From a bacterium (lineage in GTDB: Bacteria > Myxococcota_A > UBA9042), in the NCBI GenBank assembly GCA_030425545.1, contig JAUIAC010000019.1, forward strand, positions 1-41,067: a stretch of 41,067 bases of DNA. The letters run 5' to 3'. The position numbers and the translations under genes were made by a program. Each line of letters begins with the position of its first letter. Position 1 is the first letter of the stretch. Below the pieces are notes generated by a model. That model was not told the DNA's origin. It searched no databases and saw only the letters and a list, made by a program, of their open reading frames with translations. This document shows positions 39,163 through 41,067 of the stretch, piece after piece.

Positions 39163-39594
39163 CTACCTCGGCAACACGTGATCGAGAAATCCGTCCATCT
39201 CCAGCAGCGCGACGCGCCACTGGCCCCGCACCAGGCGCATGGGCACCCGAGCGACACGCGTCCCCTTGCGCACCTCGACCAGGCAGAGGTGGTGGTTCAG
39301 CACCATGCAGTGATCCCCGTCTTCCGGGTCCTCGACGATGTCACCGCTGGGCAGCAGGTCGGGAGCGAAGCCGCGGGCGCCGAGGACCTCGAAGGTCTGC
39401 GCGGACACCTTCACCACGTGCTGCGACCGGGTCAGGAAGGCCCGCGACTGCGGGTCCACCAGCGCCAGGAACTCGTCTGGAGACTTGGAGGTCAGCGCGT
39501 CGCGCGCCGCGTTCAGCACCACGGCCGGGTCGTCCCTACAGCCAGTGAGGGCGAGGGCAGCGAGGCAGAGCAGCGGTAGCAGGCGGCGTGACAT
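39163..39594 (-). CDS. Small NTF2-like lipoprotein
   Basis: This 143-residue protein starts at MSRRLLPLLCLAALALTGCRDD; LTGC is a classical lipobox, so it should be lipid-anchored. The AVVLNAARDALTSKSPDEFLALVDPQSRAFLTRSQ segment and the beta strands CMVLNHHLCLVEVRKG, RVARVPMRLVRGQWRVALLEM follow the same helix-sheet plan as the 38529-38981 protein, and the two are probably distant paralogues. A Cys pair (HHLC, DHC) may form a disulfide. It lies upstream of the NTF2-aldolase-pseudokinase run on the same strand, 181 nt away. Its function is unknown. Confidence 0.8.
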   Translation of the reverse strand: MSRRLLPLLCLAALALTGCRDDPAVVLNAARDALTSKSPDEFLALVDPQSRAFLTRSQHVVKVSAQTFEVLGARGFAPDLLPSGDIVEDPEDGDHCMVLNHHLCLVEVRKGTRVARVPMRLVRGQWRVALLEMDGFLDHVLPR

Positions 39595-39902
39595 GGCCTT
39601 GTGCGTGTCATGGCGGGCCGGACTCGTCAAGCCACTTTGCCCTGGCAGCCTCCCACGCATCGGCCGGCTGCGCCGACGTCGATCGCGACCGCCCCGCGCC
39701 GCATGGGCCGCAAACGAGCTGAAAATACAGGCACGGAGCGGCGGCCGCGCCCCCGAATCGACCTGCGCGACGCGCCGCGCTTGCGCCACGTGGAGCCCAG
39801 GTGATAGCCCGCCAGAGGTCGTCTCCACCCTGTGCGCCAGGCCCGCGTCCGGACCGAGCCACGCCGCGTGATCCGCCTTTCCGTCTCGCTCGAGGAGCGC
39901 CC
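39595..39902. other. Divergent intergenic region
   Basis: This 308-nt gap lies between the small lipoprotein gene (minus) and the deoxynucleoside kinase gene (plus). No gene is supported. A weak TTGCGC-18-TAGCCC arrangement (39781-39810) could serve the rightward kinase gene. Confidence 0.35.
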
Positions 39903-40616
39903 GTGTCCGCCGCACCGCCACGCCAACCTTGGGGCCCCGGGCTCGACCTGCGCGCCGACGGCGACGTGAACCAGAGCGCTCGCTTCGTCGCCATCGCCGG
40001 CAACATCGGCGCCGGCAAGTCGACGCTCACGTCCTTCTTGGAGTCGCGCTTCGGCATTCGGCCTTTCTACGAGCCCAATGACGCCAACCCCTACCTGACG
40101 GACTTCTACGGCGACATGGCGCGCTACGCGTTCCACAGTCAGATGTACTTCCTCTCCGCCAAGTTTCGGGCCCACCTGCAGCTGGCGGCCCTGCTCGACG
40201 AGCACCCGGAGACGGTCTTCGTTCAGGACCGCACCATCTACGAAGACGCCGAGATCTTCGCGACCACCCTCCACAGCTCCGGGGTGATGAACGCGCGCGA
40301 CTTCGAGACCTACCACAGCATGTACAGCGCCATCCGCGACACGCTGCCGCGCCCGGACCTGCTCATCTACCTGCGCTGCTCGATGAAGACGATCCGCAAG
40401 CGCATTCGCAAGCGGGGGCGGACCGAGGAGCAAGACATCGACCTGGGCTACCTGCGGCGCCTACACGAGGCCTACGAGGCCTGGTTCGAGCGCTACGACC
40501 TCGGGCCGACCTTGGTCATCGAGGCGGATCAGAACGACTACCTCTCGCACATGATCGACCGACTCGACCTGACCCGGGCGCTCGAGCGAGTCCTGCACCC
40601 CGGCAACGGCGCGTGA
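39903..40616 (+). CDS. Deoxynucleoside kinase (deoxyadenosine/deoxyguanosine kinase-like)
   Basis: This 237-residue protein starts at a GTG (MSAAPPRQPWGPG), with GAGGAG 5 nt upstream; the frame is open further upstream but without a site. The Walker A motif is AGNIGAGKSTLTSFL, the YEPNDANPYLTDFYGD segment binds the deoxynucleoside, QMYFLSAKF follows, VFVQDRTIYEDAEIFA holds the DR(S/T) pair, and the LID is RKRIRKRGRTEEQDI. The tail DLGPTLVIEADQNDYL is also typical. These enzymes phosphorylate salvaged deoxynucleosides in the cytoplasm. The pattern fits the bacterial dAK/dGK group better than thymidine kinase. It is a single gene, with glpD following on the same strand after its own promoter. 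Confidence 0.92.
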   Translation: MSAAPPRQPWGPGLDLRADGDVNQSARFVAIAGNIGAGKSTLTSFLESRFGIRPFYEPNDANPYLTDFYGDMARYAFHSQMYFLSAKFRAHLQLAALLDEHPETVFVQDRTIYEDAEIFATTLHSSGVMNARDFETYHSMYSAIRDTLPRPDLLIYLRCSMKTIRKRIRKRGRTEEQDIDLGYLRRLHEAYEAWFERYDLGPTLVIEADQNDYLSHMIDRLDLTRALERVLHPGNGA

Positions 40617-40691
40617 CCGGGACGGCGCGCGGACCTGGCCGTCGCGGGCCACGGGATGGCAGAGCCGTCTTGAGACCTTAGCCGCTGACGC

Positions 40692-40720
40692 TTGCCCCGC
40701 ACCCGGGCCAGCCGTAGACT
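40692..40720 (+). promoter_or_regulatory. Candidate glpD promoter
   Basis: TTGCCC (40692-40697) and TAGACT (40715-40720) are spaced by 17 nt. The -10 is identical to that of rpoZ. The leader to the ATG at 40763 would be about 35 nt. Confidence 0.5.
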
Positions 40721-40762
40721 CCGCGCGCCCAAATTTCGGGGCCCCGCGGGAGTCGATGCGTC

Positions 40763-41067
40763 ATGGCGTTCTCTGTCCACCAACGCCCTGAGCTGCTCGA
40801 TCGTCTGGGGCGAGAGCGCTTCGACGTGCTCGTGGTCGGGGGCGGCATCACTGGCGCGGGGGTGGCGCGCGACGCCGCGCTCCGCGGGCTGAAGGTCGCC
40901 CTGGTCGACATGGACGACTTCTCGAGCGGCACGTCGTCGCGGTCGTCGAAGCTGATCCACGGCGGCCTCCGCTACCTGGAGCAGGGAGACGTCGGGCTGG
41001 TGTTCGAGGCCGTGCGCGAGCGGCAGCGGCTGATGAAGCTGGCCCCCCACCTGGCGACGCCGCAGTC
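40763..41067 (+). CDS. glpD: Glycerol-3-phosphate dehydrogenase, FAD-dependent (partial, 3' end outside window)
   Basis: The first 101 codons are visible and the frame is open at the window edge. It starts at MAFSVHQRPELLDRLG, with GGGAG about 14 nt upstream. The FAD-binding Rossmann motif is DVLVVGGGITGAGVARDAALRG, and FSSGTSSRSSKLIHGGLRYLE is the GlpD/GPO signature next to the flavin. GlpD oxidises glycerol-3-phosphate to dihydroxyacetone phosphate and feeds electrons to quinone at the inner membrane. A promoter lies just upstream. No glpK, glpF or regulator gene is seen in this window. Confidence 0.92.
   Translation, partial: MAFSVHQRPELLDRLGRERFDVLVVGGGITGAGVARDAALRGLKVALVDMDDFSSGTSSRSSKLIHGGLRYLEQGDVGLVFEAVRERQRLMKLAPHLATPQ

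Overview
This is a GC-rich bacterial chromosome segment. The gene set resembles Myxococcota-type (former deltaproteobacterial) genomes: a membrane-anchored Ser/Thr kinase, large secreted Cys-rich repeat lipoproteins with MopE-like metal motifs, outer-membrane barrel proteins and PilZ. That placement is inferred from gene families only. No phage, insertion sequence, plasmid backbone or CRISPR array is visible.

Region 1 (1-11410, minus strand) is a secretion-dedicated block. A 600-residue lipoprotein with a somatomedin-B-like knot and five ~38-residue Cys repeats lies upstream. It is followed by a tight cluster with gaps of 44-58 nt: a 1419-residue lipoprotein of about 30 Cys units, then three paralogous secreted modular proteins, the last cut by the window edge. 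The paralogues share a signal peptide, a constant N-terminal stalk and, where complete, a proprotein-convertase-P-like domain. The two complete ones end in unrelated C-terminal domains: one a TLDc domain, which is best known from eukaryotes, the other unrecognised. The truncated paralogue looks like a mosaic of the other two. This is the most novel part of the window.

Region 2 (11426-21799) is mostly core functions: a HupE/UreJ-like membrane protein, valyl-tRNA synthetase of the archaeal/rickettsial sequence type, a Ser/Thr kinase with DFS in place of DFG, rpoZ, a lytic transglycosylase, a HEAT-like protein, greA and tsaE. Several of these have readable promoters of the TTGnnn-16/18-TAnnnT kind.

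Region 3 (21842-26690) is envelope-related: a two-gene operon of single-pass helical proteins, a secreted DUF2225-like Zn-ribbon protein, and two overlapping outer-membrane barrel genes closed by a strong terminator.

Region 4 (26848-32620, minus strand) runs mtnP (methylthioadenosine phosphorylase), pfkB-type kinase, psd, DEDDh exonuclease, mgtE and a CYTH protein. Two near-identical 43-bp palindromes sit at the 3' ends of the exonuclease gene and mgtE, and each supplies that gene's TAG stop codon.

Region 5 (32909-41067) holds a PilZ protein, tRNA-Ala(GGC) with its terminator, a Na/Pi cotransporter-phoU pair, an NTF2-like/class II aldolase/pseudokinase operon, a small lipoprotein, a deoxynucleoside kinase and the start of glpD.
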